Shown piece after piece: positions 16,606-24,878 of a stretch of DNA of 35,193 nt; within the stretch, counting starts at the first letter, position 1, and each line of letters begins with the position of its first letter. The position numbers and the translations under genes are program-made. The notes beneath the pieces are model-generated. The model saw only the letters and a list, made by a program, of their open reading frames with translations, was not told the DNA's origin and ran no database searches. The DNA is from M3007 sp046299435 (GTDB lineage: Bacteria > Bacteroidota > Bacteroidia > Chitinophagales > Saprospiraceae), in the NCBI GenBank assembly GCA_046299435.1, contig JBKBIC010000025.1:1-35193 (forward strand), written 5' to 3'.

Positions 16606-16773
16606 CGGTCAGAAAAATTGGTGGGTGAAAAATGTGTGTTGCACTCAGCCTCGAAAGGCTGCTGCAAAGGTTCTGACCGGCCGCGCCGGGCGGCGTTCGG
16701 TTTTGTCGCAAAGGCTTTCAAATTTGTCGCACGGGCTGTTTTTGCCTGTTTTTTGTGGAAAATCGGGCAAAAT

Positions 16774-18063
16774 TCAGTTGCCCGCGCCCATCTGTCCGTT
16801 CGGGCCGAGCAGCCGCACGAACGGGAAATCGAACATCCACTCTTGCCGGACGAGCGGCGGTTTTTGGCCGTAAGCCTCCAAAATCTTGGCATGGCGGACG
16901 CGCAGCCACTGCACCTTCCCGGCGGCGACGTACCCGAATTTGCCATCGGGTGTGCGGACGTACAGGTATGCCTCTGCTTTTTTCGTGCCGCCCTCCGCCG
17001 TGATTTTGTCGAACTGCCGGATGACGGTCAGTCGGCCCTCCATCGTCAGGATGCCCACGACCTCGCCCGCGAGCGCGGGGTTTTTCCGCACGCTGACCCC
17101 GAAATTGAGCGGCATGGCGGTCGGTGCGGTGCGCGTGGGTTCGTACAGGATTTGAAACGTGTTGGCGCGGGCATTCCACGAGTAAGTGTAGGTTACGAAC
17201 TCGATGCACTGCTCCTGCGAGCCGCTCACGTTGGACGGGTAATTGAGCGAGTACCGGGCGCAAGGCAGGTAGTCCACATATTCGACGCGGATGGTTTTCG
17301 CCTCCAAATCCACGCATTTGAAAAGCGCGGGCGCGGGCAGCCCGTTGGCATCGGTGAGCGTGAGGTTTTCGGAAAAAACACGGCGCAGAGCCAAGTTTTG
17401 CAGGCTGAACACCTCCAACGTGCGGTTCTCGGTGGGGGCGTTGGCCTCGCGGCGGGCGGTTTCGAGGGCAATTTCGGGCTTGCCGTCGCCCGTCAAATCG
17501 TGCAGGAAAAACTGCCGCAGCCGCGTCTCGCCCTGCGCGCTTTTGCCGGCATGGCGCAGGGACGCGCTACGTCCGGCGGCGTTGGTCGCCACGATGTAAT
17601 ATTCCCCGAAAAAAGCGTGGTGATACTCCTTCGAGTCGTGGCCTTCGATGGCCGCGAACCACAGCACCGCATCCTCAAAACCCACGCCCAGCGACACGGG
17701 CCGCCGCTGAAACGGGCGCAAGCTTTCGGGCAAACTTTCCACAGGCCGCAGCACGGCCACGCCGTCGCCGAACACCCAGCCCGTGCGGCCATCGGCTGTT
17801 TTCACGAAAAACCAGGGGAACTGCTGGTTCTGGTCTTTGTCGAGGTGCTCCACCGCCGTGCGGCCCAGCACTTCGAGCAGGCTGCCCTCGCGCACGATTT
17901 CGGAAGTGCTCGCGCTCAAACTCGTGTCCGGGAAAAGGTAAAACGTGCCGACCGCCAGCGCGGGCGACACGGGCAGGGTCGCGTCCGCTGCACGGAGCAT
18001 GGCCGCGCCGAAAATGCAGGCGGCGCAGGCCAAAATCAATTTTGTTCGGGCATGGATTCGCAT
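16774..18063 (-). CDS. exported SH3-like domain protein of unknown function
   Basis: A 429-residue protein from the ATG at 18063. MRIHARTKLILACAACIFGAA is a signal-like segment; the cysteines in LACAAC could mark a lipoprotein, but the lipobox is not clean. A first SH3-like module spans about residues 40-105 (SLLEVLG, WFFVKTADGRTGWVFGDGV) and a second about 360-395 (YLYVRTPDGKFGYVAAGKVQWL). The middle includes HDLTGDGKPEIALE, an FG-GAP/calcium-loop-like strand turn. Bacterial SH3 domains often bind cell-wall peptides or polysaccharide, so an envelope role is plausible but inferred. No enzyme motif is seen. It is divergent from aroB and has its own promoter candidate. Confidence 0.75.
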   Translation of the reverse strand: MRIHARTKLILACAACIFGAAMLRAADATLPVSPALAVGTFYLFPDTSLSASTSEIVREGSLLEVLGRTAVEHLDKDQNQQFPWFFVKTADGRTGWVFGDGVAVLRPVESLPESLRPFQRRPVSLGVGFEDAVLWFAAIEGHDSKEYHHAFFGEYYIVATNAAGRSASLRHAGKSAQGETRLRQFFLHDLTGDGKPEIALETARREANAPTENRTLEVFSLQNLALRRVFSENLTLTDANGLPAPALFKCVDLEAKTIRVEYVDYLPCARYSLNYPSNVSGSQEQCIEFVTYTYSWNARANTFQILYEPTRTAPTAMPLNFGVSVRKNPALAGEVVGILTMEGRLTVIRQFDKITAEGGTKKAEAYLYVRTPDGKFGYVAAGKVQWLRVRHAKILEAYGQKPPLVRQEWMFDFPFVRLLGPNGQMGAGN

Positions 18064-18117
18064 CGGGAAGCGTGGTTTTGCGCGGGCGGGAACCGGGGAT
18101 TAGGGCGAAAAATTTGC

Positions 18118-18150
18118 CAAAAGTACCGCTTTTCGCGCACGATGCCCCAA
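18118..18150 (-). promoter_or_regulatory. putative promoter for the SH3-like protein gene
   Basis: Minus strand: TTG (18150-18148), 22 bases, then TACTTTTG (18125-18118), a perfect -7 element. Transcription would begin near 18111, about 48 bases before the ATG at 18063. Confidence 0.55.
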
Positions 18151-18199
18151 CTTGCCGCCGCACCGGGCCAAACCGCGCCTCGGTCGCGCTCAAACCGAA

Positions 18200-19288
18200 A
18201 TGGCTCAAATCCACACTTTTTCACTGCCCGAATACCCCGTTTTCGTCGGCGATTTGGCCGAAACATTCCCGATTTGGTTGCACGAGCGGCAATTTTCGCG
18301 CCTCGTCGTGCTGGCCGACGCGCACACGCGGGCACTTTGCCTGCCCGTCTTTTTGCAAAAAACCGGACTGCCGACCGACCTGCTCATCGTGGAAATCCCC
18401 GCCGGGGAACAGCACAAAAACTTGGCGACTTGCGCCCAAATCTGGCAATCGTTTTTGGCCGAAAAACTCGACCGTCGCGCCCTCGTGCTCAATCTCGGCG
18501 GCGGCGTGGTGGGCGACATGGGCGGTTTTTGCGCGGCCACTTTCAAGCGCGGCGTGGCTTTCGCGCAAATCCCAACGACGCTGTTGGCCATGACCGACGC
18601 GGCCATCGGCGGCAAGTTGGGCATTGATTTTCAAGGAGTTAAAAACATAGTGGGCGTCTTTCAGAACCCTGCCGCTGTGTTTTGCGACCCCGATTTTTTG
18701 CCGACGCTGCCCGTCCGCGAGCTCCGAAGCGGCATGGCCGAGGTGCTGAAACACGCCGCCATTGGCGACCCAGTTTTGTGGCGACAACTTTCAAAATTGT
18801 CGGATTTGAACGCGGCAGATTGGTCGCGCATCCTGCCCAAATCCATTGCCGTGAAGGTGCGCGTGGTGCGCCGCGACCCGCTGGAAAAAAACTTGCGGCA
18901 GCTGCTCAACTTCGGGCACACCATCGGTCATGCCCTCGAAAGCCATTTTCTCGAAACCGCCGACCCGCTCACGCACGGCGAAGCGGTGGCCATCGGCATG
19001 ATTTGCGAGCAGTTTTTGGCCGACCCGGCGGCGGCAGCACGGCTGGCGGATGTGGTTTTGCGGTTTTTCGGCCATCGCCCGCTGCCGGAATCCGACCTGC
19101 CCGTGCTGTGGGATTTGATGCAACAGGACAAAAAAAACACCGCCGGGGCGGTGCGCGTGGCCTTGCCGAGCGACGGCAAACTGGGCTTGCAAATCCTCGA
19201 ACCCAGCCGCGCATCGGTGGCCGAGAGCCTCCGGTTTTACAATGCGCTGGCGGCAGCGGTCGGGAAAAATTTTCGGCATGGTGCTTGA
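18200..19288 (+). CDS. aroB: 3-dehydroquinate synthase
   Basis: A 362-residue protein from the ATG at 18200 (MAQIHTFSLPEYPVFVGD). An earlier ATG-like start at 18152 adds residues without family likeness. Signature motifs are intact: NLGGGVVGDMGGFCAATFKRG (split: NLGGGVVGDMGG then FCAATFKRG) for NAD binding at about residues 96-116, PTTLLAMTDAAIGGK, KNIVGVFQNP, GMAEVLKHA with a metal-ligand Glu, and NFGHTIGHALE and THGEAVAIGM with the metal-binding histidines. The enzyme converts DAHP to 3-dehydroquinate, the second step of the shikimate pathway to aromatic amino acids, in the cytoplasm. No other aro genes are next to it. Its stop codon overlaps the -33 element of the promoter of the following small gene. 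Confidence 0.96.
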   Translation: MAQIHTFSLPEYPVFVGDLAETFPIWLHERQFSRLVVLADAHTRALCLPVFLQKTGLPTDLLIVEIPAGEQHKNLATCAQIWQSFLAEKLDRRALVLNLGGGVVGDMGGFCAATFKRGVAFAQIPTTLLAMTDAAIGGKLGIDFQGVKNIVGVFQNPAAVFCDPDFLPTLPVRELRSGMAEVLKHAAIGDPVLWRQLSKLSDLNAADWSRILPKSIAVKVRVVRRDPLEKNLRQLLNFGHTIGHALESHFLETADPLTHGEAVAIGMICEQFLADPAAAARLADVVLRFFGHRPLPESDLPVLWDLMQQDKKNTAGAVRVALPSDGKLGLQILEPSRASVAESLRFYNALAAAVGKNFRHGA

Positions 19289-19314
19289 CCAAAAAGCAAT
19301 GCGGTTTATTTTTG
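19285..19314 (+). promoter_or_regulatory. strong promoter candidate for the 52-residue protein
   Basis: TTG (19285-19287), 19 bases, then TATTTTTG (19307-19314): full agreement with the Bacteroidota consensus and optimal spacing. It overlaps the aroB stop codon. Transcription would start near 19321, giving a leader of about 85 bases before the ATG at 19405. This supports the small frame as a real gene. Confidence 0.7.
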
Positions 19315-19404
19315 TACCGCCGAACCTTTGAAAACGCAACTTTTAAACCTCAATCGGTTCGTTACACCAATTATTCATCACTGTCCCACTCAAACAACTT
19401 TGCC

Positions 19405-19563
19405 ATGTCAAAGCACTTCGAAAAGGGCAAAAAGGATGCCCGCCGCTTCGACGACCGCGATTCATTCCGCGAAGACCAAAAGAAAAAGAAACTCAAACCC
19501 GTCGAAAAATCAAAATACCGCTTGAAGAGTTACGAGCCTGATGATGATAGTGGTAGTTGGTAG
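19405..19563 (+). CDS. small highly charged protein, 52 residues
   Basis: The protein begins MSKHFEKGKKDARRFDDRD, is rich in Lys, Arg and Asp, and ends EPDDDSGSW. It lacks hydrophobic segments, so it is cytoplasmic and probably disordered; a nucleic-acid- or ribosome-associated role is only a guess from the charge. Its reality is supported by its own promoter candidate at 19285-19314 and a strong hairpin directly after the stop. The frame is in phase with a longer shadow that overlaps aroB; the ATG at 19405 is the sensible start. I recall similar small KGKKD-type proteins in Bacteroidota but no assigned function. Confidence 0.75.
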   Translation: MSKHFEKGKKDARRFDDRDSFREDQKKKKLKPVEKSKYRLKSYEPDDDSGSW

Positions 19564-19619
19564 TTTCCGACAAAAAAGAGAGGGCGGCACTGCGGTGCCC
19601 CCCACTCTTTTTTCGGAAA
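19564..19619. terminator. bidirectional terminator hairpin between convergent genes
   Basis: A long, slightly imperfect inverted repeat (arms about 19564-19590 and 19594-19619) starts TTTCCGA and ends TCGGAAA. It carries an A6 run in the left arm and a T6 run in the right arm around a GC-rich core. Either strand would give a stem followed by T, serving the 52-residue gene (plus) and the 1696-residue gene (minus, stop at 19656). Confidence 0.8.
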
Positions 19620-19655
19620 TGTGTGCGTGGGGATACGCGATGAATTGCCTCTCTG

Positions 19656-22600
19656 CTACTCCATCACGGCCATCTTCCGCACCTGCGACCAGCCTGCCGC
19701 TTCGATTTTGTAGAACAAAACCCCGGCGGGCAATTCCCCTTTTTTGAAGTTCAACTCGTGCCAACCCGCGGCAAAATCGCCGCGCAGGGTTTTCAACGTG
19801 CGCCCCGACGGGTCGGTGAAGGTCAGCGTGGCTGGTGCCGCTTCGGGCAGGTGGAACGCGATGCTTGTCCTGCCGTCGGCGACGGGGTTGGGCGTGTTTT
19901 GCAACAGTTGGAAATCGCCACCGGGCAACGCAATTCCTTGATTGTCCACGAATTGCAGGGCCGGTTCGAGCTGTTCGCCATTGGCCCGGAAGGCGGCGGC
20001 GGGCGTGATTTGACTGCCGAGGCGCAGGCTTTCGCGGAGCGAGCCTGATTTTTTTGCCCGGAAAATGAGCGTGAAATTGGCTTGGTCGCGGTCTGTGTCG
20101 GCCAGTTCGGCGGCCACCGTTACGGCATTTTTGTCGGCAAAATGGGCGAAGTTTTCGCGGCGCAGCGGCCCTGCGGCGCGGATGTCCAGCAGTTCCAACT
20201 CATTGAAATTCAGGGTGAACTGGAAGGCGGCGGGCAATTTGCCGACGGGCGAAACTTGCACGGCCAGCGTGTCGCCGACGCGGAACAATTGGTTTTTCAC
20301 CTCGAAAAACTGGGTGCCTGCGGTGCGGTCGTCGGCCTGCTGGAAATTGTTGGGCTTGGCGTTGCCGTTGGTGTCGCCGGTTTTGACGGCCACAAAATCC
20401 ATGTTTTGGGTGGCGGGATTGAAGCCTGACAGTTGGATGATTTCCGTCAGGGAGCCGAATGGGTTGGCGGGGTCAATGGTCATGTCTTTCGGGAAGAAAC
20501 GCCAGCTGGTGTTTTGCGGCAAATCGGTGTAGAGGCCGAGGATGAGTTTCCGCAGTTCGAGCATATCGAACGAGGTGACGGAGCCACTGCGGTTGGCATC
20601 GGCGGCCAAGAGCCGGAGCGGGTCGAGGGTGTCCACGCCGAGGATGTGTTTGCTGATGAGCAGCAGGTCGAAGGTGGAAACGCCGTTGAGCGGGTCGTTG
20701 TCTTTCGTGGGCGTGATGGTGTAATCGCCGCCGAGCGGTACGGGTGCAAAGGCGAAATTGCCCAGCGTGTCGGACTGCGCCGTGAGTTGGATGGGGTTCA
20801 GGGCGTTGCCTGTCAAATCGAGTTTCACGTCGCCGACACCGCTGGTCGGGTCGTTTGGATTGACGCGCAGCCAACCGCGTGGTGCCCCGGTGAGGCCGGA
20901 GCACGCGCCGTTGTCAATGAGGTTGAGCGTGGCGGTGCAGGAGTCGGTATTGCCCGCCAAATCCCTGACCCACAGGTCAATTTGAATGGTGCCCGCGTCG
21001 GGGCAATCGAATTCGAGGGTGCCGACGGGGTTGCCGTTCGGGTCGAGCGGGAAGCCGTGTCCGTTGCCTTTGACCCGGATGGCGTATTGCAGTTTGGAGG
21101 TGGGCGTGTTGTTGTCGCTGGCAAACAACAGGAAATCCGCCGGGTGGACTTTGGCCGTTGCGTACCCGTTCAGCACGATGTTCAGCGGGGCGGCGCAAAG
21201 CAGGGTCGGCGGGGTGCATTCGCGGACGATGAAGGAGGTTTCGCAGGTTTTGCGGTTGCCGCAGCCGTCGGTGACAATCCATTGCATGGTGTGTTTGCCG
21301 GGCGGCAGATGGGGGTCGAGCCAGTCGGTCGGCGCGGCGATGGTATTCCAGCGGATGCTGGCGCGGCGTTGGCCTTGCGTGACGGTTTGGCGCAGGGCGA
21401 AGCGGTATTTTTCGTTGATGGGCACGGGGCGTTGGTCAAACTCGGTCAACGTGCCGCCGACGAAATTCGGGTTTTGATAGTTGTCGTAAGGCACCACGCC
21501 GGGGTTGAGCGGGAAATCTTCGAGGCGCAGCACGGTTTCCTGAATCGAGTCGCCATCGAGGTTCAAATACAAATAGCCGCCGATGGCCACGTTCGAGCCG
21601 CCGCAGTCGTCTTTGACGAGGGTCTCGATGGTGAGCGGGGCTTCGGGCAGGTCGTTCACGGCGAGCACGGGGTCGAACCAAGCCGGGTCGTTCCAGAGCA
21701 GCGGGTCGTTGGCGGTCGTGTCGCAGCCGTCCACTTGGTAGCAGCCGATGGGGAAAGTCGGCGGGGTGAGGTCGTTGACTTTGATGCGCTGGGTGTAGCG
21801 GTAGCAGTTGGCGGTGGCCGACCAAAAGGTGCTGAAATTGGTCGTCGTCGGGGCTTGCGGCGTAAGTTTCACGTTGGTCGGTGCCCAGGGGGCTGCCGTC
21901 CCGGATGGCGAAATGACCGGGCCGAGCAGGTTGGCGGGCGCGTCTTCGGCCACGTCGGGCATGGGGTTGGGCACGTTGACGCATGGGGTGGCGGGGTTGT
22001 ACGTGCAGTTGTTGTAAATCGTCCACGTCCGGTCAATGCGATAGCAGGCTCCGGGCGCGGGCGCGACGATTTGGTCGGTGTACGTCATCCGCATATTCTC
22101 ACATTCCACGCGGTTGAACGTGGGGCCGCCGTACAGCCCGGAGGCCGAGCACCCCTGCACAATCACGTCGTCGGGCATTCGGACGTGGTAGTTCTGGACG
22201 TAGTTGACCTGAATCCGCTGGGTGCAAGTACCCGTCAGGCCGCCCGCGTCGGTGGCCGTCCATTCGCGGATGATGGTGCCCCGGTTGCAAATCGTGTCGA
22301 ACGCCGTGTAAATCCGTTTTTCGGTCATGGTGTCCAGCACGCAGTTGTCCAGCCCGGTGGCTTGGCCGTAGGGCGCGAGCGTGGGGTTGAAGTTTTCGCA
22401 GGTGACGGTGACGTTGGCGGGCGGCGTGCATTTTGGGCGCGTACCGTCGAGCACGACCACGCGGGCGATGCAATCGTTCGAGTTGTCAATTTCGTACAGC
22501 GTGTCAATCGGGCCGACGGGCACCACCACGTCGAAAGCCCGGAGGACGACATCAATCGTGTCGCCCACGTCTTCGCAGCAAAATGCGACCACATCCAAAA

Positions 22601-24746
22601 AGCGGTCGTTCGGCTGGCAGGCCCCGTATTCTAAGCGACGGACTTTGAGCCAGGGGTTGATGCAGTTGGCGTAGGAGCCGTCGTCAATGTCCTGCGAGCG
22701 CAGGATGAGGTAGCCCGTCACTGGGCTGAGCGTGTCCACAATCAACTGTTTGCAGACGGCAGCGGGCAGCAAATTGTCCGAAACGTGGACGGTGAATTGG
22801 CAGCTGCCCATGTTGCCGCAGTCGTCGGTGATGCGGTATTCGATGGTCGTAGTGGCTTCGGGCAGTTTTTTCAAGGTCGGGAAAACCGCCAGCGTGTCGG
22901 GCAGCCAGTGGTTGTTGCCCAAAAAATCGGCAATCACGGCGGGCGTGCTATCGGGCAGAGAGTGCCAAATGCCGCCAAAACTGTACAGCGCGATGGCCGT
23001 GTCAATGCGCGAGCAAGCGTCCTCGACAATCACATCGGGCAGTTCGTAATCGCGGAAACAGTCGTAGGCGTTGGTGCTGACCGTGACGTTGGGCGGGCAT
23101 TGGAACACCGGCGGCTGGTCGTCCACGACTTTGATGACTTGGATGTGGGTGCGCGGGTTTTCGTTCGGTGGCGTGGGGTTGGTCGGCAGGCACCAGTCGA
23201 GCACCGTCCACGTCCGCAGGATTTTGTAAGTGCCGTCGCAGAGGTCGAACGGGAGGTCTTCGTACACCACGCCCATTTCGCAGAGTCCCTGCGCGGGGAA
23301 GAGCGGGAAATTTTGCCCGAATTCTGTGAAAAACGGCACGCCCGTGTTGGCGGGCGCGGTGTTCGCATTCACGCAGGAAATGGTGATGTCGGCGGGGAAA
23401 ATCACGTCGTCGGCATGGATGCGCTCGACGTAGATGTTTTGGAGGCAGCTCGCCAAGTTGCCGCTTGCGTCGGTGGCCGTCCAAGTGCGGACGATGTGCG
23501 CGCTCGCGTCGTTCACGCCGCCCGCGCCTGTGCCGCAGGGCAGATCGAGGATGGCATCGGTGTATTGCAGCGTGATGTTCGAGCAGTTTTCAAATAGGGA
23601 GACCGTCGGCTGCCCGACGGTGAAAATATTGGGGCCGATTTTGACCACGCCCGTCGCGGGGTAGGGCATGGCGTTCGGGAAAGCCGCCGCGATGCCCAGC
23701 CCGGCCAAAAATTCGGGCGAATAATCGGCCACCGCGCAGGAGGCCGTGATGTCGGCACAAGCGAGCGTGGGCGGCAGCGCGTCCATGACAATGACGTGGC
23801 CCCAGCAAGTGTTGCCGCTCGGCAGGTGCTTGACGGTGGCGGTCAGCGTTTGGCCGATGTTGGCCGGGGTGACGGTGTTTCCGATGTTTTGCCCGGCGGG
23901 GATGGTCGTCAGGGTCACTTGGTAGTCGTCGTAGCAGCCGTAGCTGCCTTCGAGCACCATATCGGGGGAAATCTCTTGGTTGCAGGTTTGGTTGAGGGAA
24001 ATTTCGATGAAGTCGTTGCAGGTGACGGTGCTGGGTGTGGCCGCGATGCTGACCGTTTTGGTCACGGATTGGATGCAGCCGGGGTCAGTCGCGCCATTGG
24101 CCTGCGCGAAACCGCCGTTGACGGTGTATTTGATGATGTGCTGGCCGATGCCGAGTTGCGAGGGGCTGAAAGTGGCGGCGGGCTGGTTGTTGACGGTGAA
24201 CGAGGCGGTCACGATGTCCAAGTCGCCGGGGTTGCCGGTGAGCGTGATGGGCGCGGAATTGAGGCAAATCGGCTGCGAAAAATCGGTCGTGATGGCGGGG
24301 TTCGGGTAGCTGCAATTGTTTGAGACTGTGAGGTTTGTACCCAGTCCGTTGGTCGCGGTGAGCGTGTAGCCGATGTTGTCAATGTGGATGCCAGCGAGCA
24401 AGTAAAGGCCGCTGCCGGCGGGCGTTTCGACGAATGATGTGCCGATGCTGAGCGGGATGGGGGGCGAGGGCGGGTTCGGGCTGCCGAACGCAAAAAAGCC
24501 GCTGACTGCGGAGACCGTCCACGTTTGCCCGGTGCCCGCCGTGATTTGGAGGGTTTCGGCGAACTGGCCGTCGGCGAGCGTGGTGGCGTTGTTGCGGCAG
24601 GTGCAGCCGTTCAGGATGTCAATTTGCGGGGCGGGAGCCTGTGCCGATGCACCCGGCATGGCCAGCCAACAAAGCACCCCGAAAAGCACGGCTGTATGAT
24701 GTAAACGCATGGCCCGGCCTACGGGCAGCGCGTTGTTTCTTATCAT
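19656..24746 (-). CDS. giant T9SS protein with HYR-like repeats, dockerin-like and cohesin-like modules
   Basis: A 1696-residue protein from the ATG at 24746. A second ATG at 24710 (MRLHHTAVLFGVLCWLAM) gives a more compact signal peptide and may be the true start. Most of residues 40-1270 are Cys-containing HYR-like repeats (DQPPVFQCPPNVTV, ATDASGN and similar), about 100 residues each. Around 1295-1340 a SdrD/CarboxypepD-like strand module (LDLTGNALNPIQL) follows. At about 1340-1400 two dockerin type I halves appear: NGVSTFDLLLISKHILG and DANRSGSVTSFDMLELRK. About 1475-1595 looks cohesin-like (GDTLAVQV, FQFTLNFNELELLDI). The last about 80 residues are a T9SS type A sorting domain ending WSQVRKMAVME. 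It is exported and surface-bound or released. The ligand is unknown. Confidence 0.9.
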   Translation of the reverse strand: MIRNNALPVGRAMRLHHTAVLFGVLCWLAMPGASAQAPAPQIDILNGCTCRNNATTLADGQFAETLQITAGTGQTWTVSAVSGFFAFGSPNPPSPPIPLSIGTSFVETPAGSGLYLLAGIHIDNIGYTLTATNGLGTNLTVSNNCSYPNPAITTDFSQPICLNSAPITLTGNPGDLDIVTASFTVNNQPAATFSPSQLGIGQHIIKYTVNGGFAQANGATDPGCIQSVTKTVSIAATPSTVTCNDFIEISLNQTCNQEISPDMVLEGSYGCYDDYQVTLTTIPAGQNIGNTVTPANIGQTLTATVKHLPSGNTCWGHVIVMDALPPTLACADITASCAVADYSPEFLAGLGIAAAFPNAMPYPATGVVKIGPNIFTVGQPTVSLFENCSNITLQYTDAILDLPCGTGAGGVNDASAHIVRTWTATDASGNLASCLQNIYVERIHADDVIFPADITISCVNANTAPANTGVPFFTEFGQNFPLFPAQGLCEMGVVYEDLPFDLCDGTYKILRTWTVLDWCLPTNPTPPNENPRTHIQVIKVVDDQPPVFQCPPNVTVSTNAYDCFRDYELPDVIVEDACSRIDTAIALYSFGGIWHSLPDSTPAVIADFLGNNHWLPDTLAVFPTLKKLPEATTTIEYRITDDCGNMGSCQFTVHVSDNLLPAAVCKQLIVDTLSPVTGYLILRSQDIDDGSYANCINPWLKVRRLEYGACQPNDRFLDVVAFCCEDVGDTIDVVLRAFDVVVPVGPIDTLYEIDNSNDCIARVVVLDGTRPKCTPPANVTVTCENFNPTLAPYGQATGLDNCVLDTMTEKRIYTAFDTICNRGTIIREWTATDAGGLTGTCTQRIQVNYVQNYHVRMPDDVIVQGCSASGLYGGPTFNRVECENMRMTYTDQIVAPAPGACYRIDRTWTIYNNCTYNPATPCVNVPNPMPDVAEDAPANLLGPVISPSGTAAPWAPTNVKLTPQAPTTTNFSTFWSATANCYRYTQRIKVNDLTPPTFPIGCYQVDGCDTTANDPLLWNDPAWFDPVLAVNDLPEAPLTIETLVKDDCGGSNVAIGGYLYLNLDGDSIQETVLRLEDFPLNPGVVPYDNYQNPNFVGGTLTEFDQRPVPINEKYRFALRQTVTQGQRRASIRWNTIAAPTDWLDPHLPPGKHTMQWIVTDGCGNRKTCETSFIVRECTPPTLLCAAPLNIVLNGYATAKVHPADFLLFASDNNTPTSKLQYAIRVKGNGHGFPLDPNGNPVGTLEFDCPDAGTIQIDLWVRDLAGNTDSCTATLNLIDNGACSGLTGAPRGWLRVNPNDPTSGVGDVKLDLTGNALNPIQLTAQSDTLGNFAFAPVPLGGDYTITPTKDNDPLNGVSTFDLLLISKHILGVDTLDPLRLLAADANRSGSVTSFDMLELRKLILGLYTDLPQNTSWRFFPKDMTIDPANPFGSLTEIIQLSGFNPATQNMDFVAVKTGDTNGNAKPNNFQQADDRTAGTQFFEVKNQLFRVGDTLAVQVSPVGKLPAAFQFTLNFNELELLDIRAAGPLRRENFAHFADKNAVTVAAELADTDRDQANFTLIFRAKKSGSLRESLRLGSQITPAAAFRANGEQLEPALQFVDNQGIALPGGDFQLLQNTPNPVADGRTSIAFHLPEAAPATLTFTDPSGRTLKTLRGDFAAGWHELNFKKGELPAGVLFYKIEAAGWSQVRKMAVME

Positions 24747-24878
24747 GAGATTGAATTTGTGGAGATTAAAGCAAAAAGTGCGGCGAAGTTATGCCAAAAA
24801 CCATGTTGGGTGTCTTGTTGCCGGGTGCTTTCTGCGGGGCGAGCGCGTTAAGTTGTCGGCACGACACCGGGGCAATCC

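Noticed and set aside
16648..16663. CAGCCT-CGAA-AGGCTG small hairpin downstream of the SH3-like gene
   Set aside because: It has only a 6-bp stem and its nearest T-run is about 15 bases away, so it was not called a terminator.
11360..24746. Regularly spaced repeats resembling a CRISPR array at low resolution
   Set aside because: The repeats are degenerate protein-coding HYR and SprB modules, not identical short direct repeats with spacers.
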